From the NCBI RefSeq assembly GCF_000315625.1, contig NW_005434664.1:479871-543870 (forward strand): a DNA stretch of 64,000 bases, written 5' to 3'. The stretch is from Guillardia theta CCMP2712. Taxonomy: Eukaryota > Cryptophyceae > Pyrenomonadales > Geminigeraceae. A program made the translations under genes and the position numbers. Of the stretch, positions 9,827 to 20,700 are shown piece after piece. The notes beneath the pieces are model-generated. The model worked only from the letters and a program-made list of their open reading frames with translations. It was not told where the DNA came from and ran no database searches. How positions within the stretch are numbered: position 1 is the stretch's first letter; every line of letters starts with the position of its first letter.

Positions 9827-10936
9827 CCTATCGAGCCGAAGCGGATGGTATACCTCAAGAGTGGATTTCTATCAAAGGGGGAAGAGATCTTCACTCGGAT
9901 CCAGAAGTATTCGTCGTACAGAGGAAGAAGAGGAGGAGAGGAGGAGGAGGGGAGCACTAATGGGCACTGTCAGTTTTCCTCTGCTCTCCTTGCCTCCCTT
10001 CTTGTGTTCGCTTCTCCTTCTTTTTTCCTGTTTTTTTATTTGACCAGGAGACATACTCATTTGACCAGTGAGCAAGGTTGTGAAAACTAGTCTTTTCGCC
10101 TTTCTGGGGGGCCTGGGCGACCCACACTAGCCTAGTAGGACCCGGCGGAGGCCGCGCCCGGCGGCGGCCGGGGCCGGGCCGCCCGGCGGACACTGTGACT
10201 GAGCCTGGCTCGGACTCCCCTCGGATCGGATCGAACCATTGGACCGCCGCCCCTGACGGACCGCGCGGCGGCCGCGGCGAGTCTGGCGCCGCGGCGAGTC
10301 ACGCCGGCAGGGCCTCACTGTCACTGTCACACCGTTCACGTGACTCAACTTAGCAGGCGGGCCGCGGCCCGGGGCGCGTCGACCCGCGACCGCCGGTACC
10401 CGGCACTGCAGTGGCGCCACAGTGGGTCACCGGGTGACGGCAGTGTCACCCGTGTCACCCCGGTGGCTCCGCGGCTCACAGGCTCCGAGCCTGGCAGCCC
10501 GGCCTGTGAGTCGGTGGCATCATCGGCGGCGGCGTGTCTGAGTCGGACCGGCGGCCCCGGGCCCTGCGGCCCCCTTGACTTGAAGTACGGGCCGGTGTCA
10601 GTGACGGTGAGTCGCACAGTAGAACTCGGAACGGCGGCGGAGCGGCGGAGCGGCGGCTGGCGGCGGCCCGGGCCGGGCCGGCCGGGTCACTGGACGGTGG
10701 CAGTGCCATCATGGCATGATCATCGGATGGTGGGCATTTGGCGAAACCGTTCAGCCAACCCGCGAGGCAGAGAGGACTATCACAGAGTAGCCTGAGAGTC
10801 GAGGAGTGACCCTGACGACTGTCCGATGAGATCGAACTTCGGAACTGGCATGGGGCGGCCCACTGATGGCATGCTAGTACTTGGCAAGTTGGTTGTTCAA
10901 TGTGAGCGAGTACTGATCTGACTGCATCCGAGAGAA
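9827..10936. other. Intergenic region with a GC-extreme patch
   Basis: 9827-10090 is purine-rich and probably holds the FTR1 promoter. From about 10131 to 10705 the base composition jumps to very high GC (see the repeat entry). 10706-10936 is ordinary sequence just past the 3' end of the SDR gene. The ORFs across the patch are frame-open only because stop codons are AT-rich. Confidence 0.6.
10131..10705. repeat. GC-extreme repetitive patch A
   Basis: Composition is close to 75-80% G+C by eye, with short palindromic GGCC/CCGG words (ggcccgggccgggcc), direct repeats such as cactgtcactgtcac and gtgtcacccgtgtcacccc, and ggcgagtca/cggcgagtca. Words are shared with patches near 15508-15662 and 16270-16650 (ggcccgggccgggcc, ggccctgcggcc, gaagtacgg). 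It probably belongs to a dispersed, degenerate repeat family. Confidence 0.65.
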
Positions 10937-11967
10937 TCAAATTCCAAACCCGCCTGTCACCTCCAACGTGTGCCCTGTGATGTAGCTCGCCCAAGGAGAG
11001 ACGAGCATCATCACGCCTCCAGCAGCCTCCTCGTCCGTTCCGATCCTTGCAAGAGGGACGGCCTGCCGCAGCTTCTCGGGGTCCTGGCACAGACAAGTCA
11101 ACAACAACAAGATGATGCCGACGATGCTCTTCACCATCAGGAGCTTCAAGACGTGAGGAGGAATCCCTTGCGTGACCGTCTGATTCAGCCCCTCGACCAC
11201 CTCTCCCTGCTCCGTAGACCTTGTGAGCCGAGTACTGATCCACCCGTAGGCGACGGCGTTGCATCGGACGCCGAAAGGACCCCATTCCTTGGCTACGGTC
11301 TTTGTCAATCCAATCACCCCCATCTTTGCTGCTGCATAGTTGGCTTGTCCTACGTTTCCATGCAAGCCTGACGTGCTCGAGATGTTGACGATGCTCCTGT
11401 CCTTGGGCGCCTCTCCCGCTTGCAGCTCCTTCTTCCCCAGGTCCCGCATGTATGGAGCCGCAGCTCGTATCATACGGAAAGGGGAACTGACGTGGACGTT
11501 GATGATTACATCCCACTGCTCGTCTGTCATGTTCTGAATCATCCCATCCCAGGTGAAGCCTGCAAACTGATCAGCAATGCCATGGCATCCACTATTCCTG
11601 GACGCGCGCACCAGCATTGTTCACAAGAATGTCAACAGAGCCGAACTCCGAATTGGCTTTGCTGAGAATCTTCATGGGAAACTCAGGCTCCATCACGTTG
11701 CCTGCGACTGAGATGGCTGTTCCACCTTGGTTCCTGATGCTACTCGCAACGTCCTCCGCTACCTCGGGGCGTATGTCGTTGACGACAACTCTGGCTGAGA
11801 CAAGACGGCAGCGTCATGCACGTGTCTGCCCTGCGTCTCCTCACCTCACCTCTCTGTGCTGCTAGTAGACGCGCTGTCGCTGCTCCGATCCCTCGCCCGC
11901 TGCCGGTAACCACTGCCACTTTACCGCTCAGCATCGCGCTGAGATCGCCAAAGTACTGGTCAGCCAT
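10937..11967 (-). CDS. Short-chain dehydrogenase/reductase, FabG-like (3-oxoacyl-ACP reductase type)
   Basis: Spliced gene of four exons. Exon 1 (from the ATG at 11967) has the NAD(P)-binding TGSGRGIG motif in GKVAVVTGSGRGIGAATARL. Exon 2 reads VVVNDIRPEVAEDVASSIR and ends with the structural NNAG. Exon 3 has the active-site Ser region NISSTSG and the catalytic Y-x-x-x-K (NYAAAKMGVIGLTKTVAKEW). Exon 4 ends SPWASYITGHTLEVTGGFGI. The introns, about 55-65 nt, fit phase. The fold and motifs are those of classical SDRs closest to FabG, which reduce 3-oxoacyl thioesters with NADPH in type II fatty-acid synthesis, but the real substrate cannot be told from sequence. No clear plastid or mitochondrial leader is seen at the N-terminus (MADQYFGDLS). 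Confidence 0.88.
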
Positions 11968-12184
11968 CTAGCGCGGATTGGAGCACCTCCATGGTAATGC
12001 GTAGTAAGCAAGAGACTGGTGGGGAGGGGGAGGGGAGGGAGGGAGAAAAGAAGCAAGTATGTGCATGCGAGGAGTCGAGAGAGCGCATCAGAAGTGTCAA
12101 GCCATGGTGACTGAAGCGCAGGAGACTGAATCGGGAGGCGACGAGCATGGAGGAACGAACTTCGAGAATTGAGCCGCCGGTTTC

Positions 12185-13756
12185 ATGCGGCGATTGAGGA
12201 GGCTCACGAAGGCCAGGAGACCTGCTTGCATGTGGCCGCCGTCTTCCTCTGATGTCTTCCAGTCCCTTGTGTTCGTGGCGGTAGCGGTGAACTTACTCAT
12301 CATCGTCCACTTCGCACCATCGATTTTCTCCGAGGCTCTCAGCAACACAGTCGACCTCGTGTCCTCCTACAAGACCGCCTACGATCTCCACGTCCCCTCC
12401 ATCCGAATTTCTAACACCCTCAGCGAAGTGGGAGCGCGCAACCTCAGCGAAGCGTTCGAGAAGTTTCCATGGGAGCAGCAGCCGACCAGGCTGTTGAGCT
12501 GGATCAACCTGACCTTCAGACCCAACAAGACAGGTCCAACATGGGTGCAGATGACGAGCTTCGGGCCGCAGGGGATTGCCCTCCTGCATCACATCCAGAA
12601 GCTCGACCTGATCCGCCATACTCGCATCGTCACCGTTGACACTCTCCACCTGTTCCCGGAGACCTACGACCTCATCGCCAAGGCCAAGGATTTCTTCAAG
12701 CTCGGGGACAACCTCAAGGTGTACAAGTCCTTGGAGGGCTCCCGTGAGAATTTCGAGAAGGCCTATGGCAGCAAGCTGTGGAAGGTCGACCTGCAGTTGT
12801 TCGAGTTCTTGACCAAGATCGAACCGACCCGACGCGCCCTCAACGAGCTCGGCGTGTTGGCATGGGTGACGGGAAGGCGGAGGTCTCAGGGAGGCGAGCG
12901 GTCGCATCTCCCCCTGGTTGAAGTCGATCAGAACGACAACCGAGTGAAAGTGAACCCCTTTGTTGTGTGGGAGAGAGAGGATGTATGGAAGTACATCAAG
13001 AAGCACAACTTGCCGTACAATGCCCTGCATGACCGAGGGTACACATCAATCGGGGACACCATCTCCACTGACAAGAGCAGCGAGTTCGACAGCGAGCGTG
13101 CTGGGAGGTGGAAGAGCGTGGCGGGGAAGTCTGAGTGCGGGATCCATCTGCCGATGAACTACCAATCCCTACAAGATTTCGTGACTCGCTCGAAGCAGCT
13201 CAGGCACGGATACTTGTGGGACTATGATGCGAGAGCAGAGGCCACAAAGCTGGGAATCAAGATTGTATGGAGAGGCGAAGTGCGTGCGAGATGCTGAGAG
13301 TCAACAGGTGACGGAAGAAACCTTCGAGCAGGATGTGGTCACGAGCAAGGAGAACATCCTGATCGACATCTATGCTCCATGGTGTCCTCATTGTCGCCTG
13401 ATGGATCCTGAGTTTCGAAAACTCGCGAGCTTGGTGATGAGTCGCGATCTTCGCAAAGAGACTGATCTCTTGCTTTGAGCAGGTTGCAAGTGATTCCAAC
13501 CATACTTTTCGCAATTCCTTGAAGCTGGCAAGGATGGATGGATGGCAGAATCACGTGCCAGCAGCATACAGCGACAAGTTCAACGTTGAAGCATTCCCTT
13601 CCCTCTATTTGGTGATGAAGAAGTCGAGGTGAACCACCTTCGCCCTGCATGCCCTGCTTGACAAGATCCTACAGCCTGCGGGTCTCGAGATACGGAAGTT
13701 TCCACCACTCCTCCTTTATCCTCAATTGGGTCCGACAAGAACTAGCTAAACGATGA
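12185..13756 (+). CDS. Fe-S-free (P)APS reductase fused to a thioredoxin domain (APR-B type)
   Basis: Exon 1 (12185 to about 13262) starts with a basic leader and a hydrophobic segment (SLVFVAVAVNLLIIVHFAP), fitting a signal anchor or plastid-import leader. The sulfonucleotide reductase domain follows, with RIVTVDTLHLFPETYDL, WVTGRRRSQGGERS and the catalytic-Cys motif KSECGIH. The paired Cys motifs that hold a 4Fe-4S cluster in plant APS reductase are absent: YTSIGD is seen where plant enzymes have a Cys-containing GCEPC. Short introns then join a thioredoxin domain with APWCPHC, continuing VEAFPSLYLVMKKSR and YGSFHHSSFILNWVRQEL and ending at the TGA at 13754-13756. It reduces activated sulfate to sulfite in sulfate assimilation; APS versus PAPS preference cannot be read. 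Stops of this gene and the RING gene are about 12 bp apart. Confidence 0.88.
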
Positions 13757-13767
13757 ATTTCAAACTC

Positions 13768-15043
13768 TCACAGTCTCTCTGGCCTTTTCCAGCTGAACGA
13801 TGGAAAGCTGGTATCGTTGCCATCCTCCCATGCTTCATCCCGATAGAAAGTCAGTGGTATCTCGTTGTTGAACGTCGCTCGACAATGACGTTCTAACTCG
13901 TTCACCACTTCGCGCCTGGCAGTGAGTTCCACGGGTGACCGCACAGGGATGCCGTTTCTGCGTACTTGGCGATTTGGTGTGGGCTGGCTGCTCACATTCT
14001 CTGACCAACTCATGAGGCTGGGCACCTCCTACATCAATCGCTGCCGGCTGAATTCTGATCAAAGAGGAGTTACTATTCCGTGAGTGAACGCCCTTTTCTT
14101 GATTTCTGCTTTCACCCTCTTGATGAGAGGGCGGAGTCGGTTTCCATTCCAGTGCCTTCCTGGTTGGGCAGGCAATCCGACCTGCTTCGTCTGATTCTCC
14201 ATTCTCAATTAGCGCTTGATTCTCGTTGTGGCCATGCCAAACATGATGAAAATATGTTTGAATGTCTTCTTTGACCTTTGACAAAATGAGTACTGGCATG
14301 GTAGAGCTATTGCAATCAGGGAACCACCTCGTGTACGAGTAACTTGGCTGGATCCAGCAGCGTTGTGAGCCCCTGTGGATCCAAAGTCAGTAAAGTGCAC
14401 TTGTATCGTGTTGTAGCCACAAGGAGGGAGGAATGCCCCCAACTTCACTCACTTCCGCTGCGAACCTTTCTTCTGTGGGGAGACGATCCATGAAGTTATT
14501 GATCGGGCGAGGAACAATGGCCCTCGCGATGTTGTTCGGATCCATCAGTTGCTGTGGCAGCGGTAAGATCTCAGTAGAGCATGATCTTAGTTTGAACCTC
14601 GAACTTGTGGACTGCCGTCACTTGCTCATCATTCTTCACCACCGCCATCGAACCCAGCCAAACACTAGAGTGGACGTTCGTATCTACACAACCAATCAGC
14701 CATGTGAGCTGCAGCAGAGGTGGAGGGCAGCGAGTGCAAACCTTGCGTCCTGGGAAAATTTGTTCTGCAGACAGGGCATGAAGGCTGCCTGTCAAACCAC
14801 GCCTGCGTCGATTGTCTCAAATGAAGGAACACCACACGGTCATTTGAAGGAAACGCACATCGATGCAATCCTCGTGAAAAGAGTGAGTGCACGGGAGGAA
14901 CTTCCATCTCCTTTGAGACGGCTTGCATCTCCGTCAGTCGCTGTGCAAGGTGGACTCTTAAGATAGAAGACCTGGTGGCATATTGCGCACGAGACATGAT
15001 CGCTTGTATTGGCATGCCTAGAGGAAGCTACATCATCCTCCAT
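13768..15043 (-). CDS. RING-H2 finger protein, probable E3 ubiquitin ligase
   Basis: Spliced gene starting MEDDVASSRHANTSDHVS. The first RING cysteines are in CAICHQ; the next exon supplies KFLPCTHSFHEDCID, then a 50-nt intron, then AWFDRQPSCPVCRTNF. This gives the C-x2-C ... C-x-H-x2-H-x2-C ... C-x2-C spacing of RING-H2 domains that recruit ubiquitin-conjugating enzymes. Later exons include HSSVWLGSMAVVKNDEQ, MDPNNIARAIVPRPINNFMD, a Lys/His-rich stretch (KVKEDIQTYFHHVWHG), and a final exon with ELTARREVVNELERHCRA, ending at 13768. No transmembrane helix is obvious. The substrate is unknown. The exact acceptor of the second exon could not be fixed from phase alone. Confidence 0.75.
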
Positions 15044-15645
15044 GCACCATGCTGGGATATCAGGATCCTGCGATGACCACGATAAGCGAACATAGAGCTG
15101 AAAATCATTGAAACCTGCGGCTTTAAGATTGAACTAGCAAGATTCACACTGGGCTCGAAGTTCGCGCCTGACGAACCAGGAGATCGGTTAATCACCAAGA
15201 TTGCTCTCACTTCTCCTCCTCCCCTTCCTTCCTCCCTCAATCCCTCTGCACTTCTTTCCTTCTCCTTGTCTTCTCTCCTTACATGTCTTCTCGGCGATCT
15301 TCTCTTGCTTGGGCTTCTGCCGCCTCAACGATGCTACCAACTTTTTCATGGTTTCATGCCGGTCGGGATAGGAAGGGCCATTTCAAATGACTGATTTTAT
15401 CTTCAAATTAAATAGTAAATTTTCATTAAGCTCCTAGTCGATCTCCTACCCAGGGGTCATCATCTCATTTCTCGAGCCCGCCTCAGGGCACCCATACCTG
15501 TATCCGATCGGCGAGTTCAACCCGGCCGCCCCGGAGCCCGCGGGCCGGCCGCACAGGCTGCGGCAACCGTTGAACCGTTGAACCGGCGTGGTACGGTCTC
15601 TCAGGCGGCCGCCGGGCCGGGGCCCGCCGGCCCTGAGTGGGCCAG
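15044..15645. other. Intergenic region, partly GC-extreme
   Basis: 15044-15480 is ordinary, AT-rich at 15385-15430, with no gene seen. From 15508 it becomes GC-extreme (patch B). Confidence 0.5.
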
Positions 15646-15662
15646 TCAGTGGCCCTGCGGCC
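15508..15662. repeat. GC-extreme repetitive patch B
   Basis: Contains cccgcgggccggccg, gcggcaaccgttgaaccgtt, gccgggccggggcccgccgg and gtgggccagtcagtggcc. It shares words with patches A (10131-10705) and C (16270-16650) and forms the left flank of the Gln/Asp-rich ORF. Confidence 0.6.
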
Positions 15663-16215
15663 TTTTGAAATGTGCTCTATCCCAGGAAGATTCTGGATCT
15701 TTTTTCAATATTTCATAATATTTTCCATAGCCTGCACTAGGCAGCATATTCAAAGCTTCTACAAAAGTTCTGATCTGAAGATCTTGAATCTTGAATTTGC
15801 ACTTCTCTGTCAAAATAAGTCCTATATGATCTGCTGTTTGTCGCTTGACGGGCGTTTTTTTCTTCTTCTGGACATGCTGGATCTGGGGCTGCTGCCCCTG
15901 CTGCAGTGGCTGATGTACCTGCTGCTGGATTTGCAGGAGCTGTTGCTGAAACTGCTGCTGGATCTGCAGGAGCTGTTGCTGTAACTGCTGTTCCTTCCGC
16001 GGTGGCTGCTGCTGAGTTTGATCATCTTGATCATCTTGATCATCTTGATCATCTTGATCATCTTGATCATCTTGATCATCTTGATCATCTTGATGCTTCT
16101 TCGCTAAATCTTCTTTCTGCTTCCGAAATTTGTTCAATCGATCGACTGGAGAATGATCCGACGCATCATCATCATCGTCATTTCTGCCCGCTTTTCGTCG
16201 ACGAAGCCTGTGCAA
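15646..16215 (-). CDS. Gln/Asp-rich low-complexity hypothetical protein
   Basis: Open frame of 189 codons. It has a basic start (MHRLRRRKAGRND), an Asp run, a tandem Q-D-D tripeptide array (eight units, from a 9-bp DNA repeat), then a Gln-rich block with an internally duplicated 12-residue unit (LLQIQQQFQQQ / LLQIQQQVHQP). The C-terminal 60 residues are non-repetitive, with a Lys run and QDLQIRTFVEALNMLPSAGY. I recognise no domain. The frame is flanked on both sides by GC-extreme patches, and the ORF runs into the left patch at its 3' end. It may be a real, intrinsically disordered protein, part of a mobile or repeat unit, or a chance frame kept open by repeats. Confidence 0.4.
   Translation of the reverse strand: MHRLRRRKAGRNDDDDDASDHSPVDRLNKFRKQKEDLAKKHQDDQDDQDDQDDQDDQDDQDDQDDQTQQQPPRKEQQLQQQLLQIQQQFQQQLLQIQQQVHQPLQQGQQPQIQHVQKKKKTPVKRQTADHIGLILTEKCKFKIQDLQIRTFVEALNMLPSAGYGKYYEILKKDPESSWDRAHFKRPQGH
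16020..16094. repeat. 9-bp tandem repeat (tgatcatct)
   Basis: Eight near-perfect head-to-tail copies of a 9-bp unit that is itself partly palindromic (TGATCA). On the minus strand it encodes the Q-D-D tripeptide array. There are no spacers, so it is not a CRISPR array. Confidence 0.9.
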
Positions 16216-17767
16216 GTTGGTCTTTCAAAGATTTGACTTCCGACGCGGCCGTCAAGGCGTATTAGCCTGGGCTCAGCGCCGATATCCAATCCGATCGGAT
16301 GATCGGATTACAGTACCGTGTGTGGCATGGGCCAGTACGGTCACCGTCAGGTCGTTCGGAAGTTGCGGCAACCCGGTTGAACGGTTCCGAGGGGAACACC
16401 GTCTGAGTTCTAACTCCGCGGCAAGAAAAGACCCGGGCCTGCTCAGCGGCAGTGCCTCCGACGGGACCGGGCCCGCCACTGACGGACTCACTGTCAGGCC
16501 AATTGAAGCCTGGCAGCGGCGGTACTCTAGCCTCCGACGCGAGTGTTCAGTGAGTGGCTCACACTGAGGCTGCGGCGGCGGGAAGTACGGTCCCGACTCG
16601 GCCGGCCCGGGCCGGGCCCTTCGCCGAGGGCGCCGGGGCTCTGGCGAGTCACCCATCCCAGAGTGATTGTTACAAATGCTACTACCCCAGACTACCCTAC
16701 TCTGAAGCAGATTCTCCCCTGACCTACCCCCGTCATCTCCCTCGTTCATGCTCTAAAAAGTACCCGTACAAATGCCGACTGTGACTACCCCTACGTGTTG
16801 AACCTCCTAGTAGCCCAGTTATCATCTACTCGAACTGAGGTCACCTTTGACCACCCCACCTTGTTCCCCCCCCTGAATACCACCCTCTTCAACCACCCCT
16901 GTCCTCTCACCACCCCACCCACGCTCAGTTGCTGCCCTCTATTTCCCACCCATGCAGGTGGCGCTTGCGGCTGGTGATGTTGACAGCAGGTAAGCAAGGA
17001 ATGGCGGAGGGGAAGGCGGGGAAGGGGCAGGGATGGAAGGAGAATGGTGGAGACAGAGATGGAGGGAGGGGAAGGCAGAGGCAGACAGTCCAAGAAACGC
17101 CAAAGGCATGGACCGAAAAGGGACTCTTGGCACCAGAACAAAAGGGACATGGACAGCGTCGGGACAGGTGCAGGCAAAGCGAGAACAAATGAAGGCGACT
17201 GACGAAGCAGTAGTGGTTCCAGCCATAGTAATCAATTACAGTCAGAATAGAAGTAGACTATGTTTAAGAGCTCATGTGATCTTGACCTTTACGTTGGAAG
17301 TTGCAAAGATTTGTGGGAAAAACCGAAGAGATGAAAAAGCCTTTGGGCTCGTTCGGAAATCAGCATGCTCAACCGAACATAGAATTTCATAATCAATGAT
17401 CTTCTTTTTCACACTGATTGTCTCTCGCGTTTGTTTTGCAGGATTGCATGTTGACTGACTAGTCCCCAAGTTTGCGCGCCTTAACAAGATTGGGTCATAC
17501 TCGGTGTGCGACGGTAAACCCTAACTGTCGTCGCAACCTCTTGAAGTATTGTTCTTGAAAGACTACATTCAATCGCATCTGAATGTATCATCTGTGAACC
17601 AAACACCAACCAAGTTGCAGTTTGCAATATCTGTTCAACTATGTACTGATAATTCGACGTTGGCGTTAAAAGGCCATCAAGTGTGTTTGGTTTTGGACAC
17701 CTGTTGCTGTCTCAGATACGGTGTGTGAAAGAGAAATACAGCATTTGTTTCTTTATTGACCCAAACA
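16216..17767. other. Long intergenic region with GC patch and C-rich tract
   Basis: 16270-16650 is GC-extreme patch C. 16665-16960 on the + strand is rich in accccN units (repeated actaccccaga and accaccccacc words). 16980-17130 is purine-rich. 17260-17760 is AT-rich and probably carries the HECT gene promoter. I see no supportable gene or RNA. Confidence 0.5.
16270..16650. repeat. GC-extreme repetitive patch C
   Basis: Contains gcggcaacccggttgaacgg (compare gcggcaaccgttgaaccgtt in patch B), catgggccagtacggtcacc, ggccggcccgggccgggccc and tctggcgagtcacccat. It shares order and words with patches A and B in the same orientation. It is the right flank of the Gln/Asp-rich ORF. Confidence 0.6.
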
Positions 17768-20700
17768 ATGGATCCAAACGTCTCGATCCCTGGATCACTG
17801 GGCGAGACCAATGAAACGTTGGACACTTCATTGGAATCGCAGCTTGCCCAGGCGTTGTCTACCCTCGGAATAGGAGAGCTCAACATAGACATTCGCAGAC
17901 AAGTCCTGAATCAAGTTGGCAATGATGTTGCCCAGGCGGTAGACTGGATCATGGAGAACAGCGACAGATTATCTTCTTGGATGTCGGACATGTCCTCGAA
18001 TGCTCTGAATCACAATCTTGTGCAGGGCGCTGCTGTCATTACGAAAGATGGTCATAGTGGACGCATCTCGCAGATAAATGGTATTCAATTTGTACCTTAC
18101 TTTTCTAGATACCGTTCGAACAAACACGTGCTGATATTTTTGCGATCAGGCGATGGGACGTTTGACCTAGTATTCGACGATCATTCGCCCCGGCTCCATC
18201 TCTCCAGGGATGATTTTCTCGTCGATGAACATAGGGATGAAGTGCAACTCATTGAGCATATGCAATCGATGTCTGACAACGTAGAAGCTTTGAATTTCCA
18301 GTGAGAGTATTTACTGTGGGAGTGGTTTTGTGATTGAAGTTTTTATCAGACAACTTGAGGAGGATGATGATGAAGACGACGATGACGAAATCGACAATGA
18401 AGAACAATCAGAATTTGCTCCATCAGATGCTTCAAGGCTCCTCATCAATCTCCGTGACTTCCCCGAACTTGCTACCATATTTATCAGCCATGGCAACGCG
18501 TTCTCCAGCACAAGTTCGTCCCATACGGAAGTTCCGAATTTCAGAGTCAGCGACAGGGTTCTGCTGTCATCCGAAGCAGGAGCAGCACACGAAAATGTGA
18601 AGGGACCATTACGAGTTGGAGATATAGGAGAAGTTGTTGAAGTTGGACATCAATTTGTTAAGGTAAGAATCTGTGATAGTCAAGCAACCTGGTGGTATCG
18701 CAAAGCTAGTCTAGCGCTTGAACAGGATGAATTGATCAATCGAGAAGTGGAGGTTCCTTCTTTGCAAGACGACCTGATCACTGTCTCCAAGCCGTTTCAC
18801 AACTTGTCGAAATGTTCAAAAGCTGTCCGAAGAATATGTGCTCTTCTCGGCTTGAGGGATTATGAAATTATTAGCAAGCTATCTGATTTCCAAGCCATCA
18901 AGCATGTCTCGGAAGCCATATCTTGCTGCTGCGAGCCTACATGTCATGCAAATCCATCTGCTGTACAATATTCCACTGCACTAGAGCTGGTGTTGTCAGC
19001 GTCTATCTGTATGTCGGACTTCTTGTTTCAAGGTATAATCTGAGATCAAATTTCGACTCACTTTCTGTCATGCTAACACCTTGTTTTATCTTGGATTAGA
19101 CTGGAAAGATGATCAAATCATGTTCCAAGTAGATCTATCTTCTTTCCCATCTTCGAGTTCCTAATCCTGCAACTTTCAGGTGGGAGATACTGTTAGTTGC
19201 AGACTTTCCGAAGCGAACGACGTGATTGAAGGCAAAGTGACAGACTACTTGGGTCTTGGAAATTACTGCATCAAGGTGAATGGAACAGGCCGAGTTGTAA
19301 CTCGTCCTAAAAGAGGTAGCATTTGTTTTATGCTGGTATTGCAACTCATAGTTTGATTGCTCAGAACTTTCCTTGAAAATTCAAGGCAGTCATGTTGGAT
19401 CCCCAGGAATGCTATCAAATTACCTGAATGAACTTTTGGTCTCACGGATTGTACCGCTCGGAGATATTAATGTGATCCAGAGTTTCCTCAGTGATGGTGC
19501 AGACGTGAACGCGACTGACTCCAACGGGAATACTCCTCTAATCATCTGCGTCGAGCAAGATGGTAGCATGGATCTCATTTGCATTCTCCTTGAATTTGGA
19601 GCACGAGTGAATGCAACCAATCTTGCTGGTCGTTCAGCTTTGTCAGCTGCAGCAGAACTCGGTAGGGTGGATATTGTGAAGAAGCTGCTTGCCAAAGGTG
19701 CAAATTTGCAGCTTATTGAGAGGGCGAATTGCAAGGAAGAAATGTTGAAATTTCTTGACGAATATGATGAGAGGCAAAGATCTTTCCTCGATTCGTCAGA
19801 GTTCAAGAGGAAATATTCCGAGTTGCAATCACTGTACATAAGTGAGCTGTTGCCGAAATTGTTGAATACGCAATGCTCTCAATTTTACGCATTTAACGAT
19901 GCATATCACTTTGGTGTAATTGCCAGTGTCATTAACTGCATCGAATACCTCGTCATGACTGATTCGGGTGAACTAGCTTCTGTGAATGTAGTAGTGCCTT
20001 GTTTCTTGATCTGTCAGGACTTGCTTGCAAGCTCTATTCCAAGAAATGTGAAGGCTGGTCTTAGATTGCTCCAAGCAATCGTTCACCACGATAAGAACAA
20101 CGTCAGCTATCTTGGTCGCTGGAACATTTTACAGATTCTTTCTGATTTGGCCAACGCGAAGAGATCGTTAGATTTCAACTCAGTTGAAGATCCAGAGCCC
20201 AGATACTTGCAATATCGCAGCTCTGAACATGGTATCGTGATATATGCCAGAAGTCTCCTGAACGACATTGAACTGAGCATGAGCGTGTTGTGCACAAGTC
20301 CATACATGGCTAAAATGTCAGAACTGGCCTTGCAAATCAGTTCTGGGAATGTTGATGGTCTCAGAAAGTTCGTGGATCTGTTGTTGTCCCCAGAAAGAGT
20401 TACAAGTAAGGAATTGGAAAAGAGCGGCTTGCTGAATGCAATGGTACAATTTCTTCTACCATTGGATGATTCGGATGCGCTAAGAATCAGGGCATTCTGG
20501 GAGGTGTTCGGCTTCGACATGCTCGAAATGGGAGACTTGGACTCGGAGGTCGTAACAGAAGAGGAGAAGCTGGCAAGGAACCTTTGCTCACGTGCAAACA
20601 ACGCTTTCTTCATCTTCGTTCGATTGCTTCAGAACATCATCTCGACCTCAGAGGCGCTTCCCGTTCCCAATAAGTCCAAATTTGTGGGCAAACAGGGATT

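Noticed and set aside
10476-11516. 346-codon minus frame
   Set aside because: Runs across the GC-extreme patch and the SDR gene out of frame. It has Arg/Ser/Pro-rich random composition, while the SDR motifs lie in another frame.
12293-13030. 245-codon minus frame
   Set aside because: Antisense shadow of the (P)APS reductase exon.
16020-16094. Regular short repeats considered as a CRISPR array
   Set aside because: Units are head to tail with no spacers, and the genome is eukaryotic.
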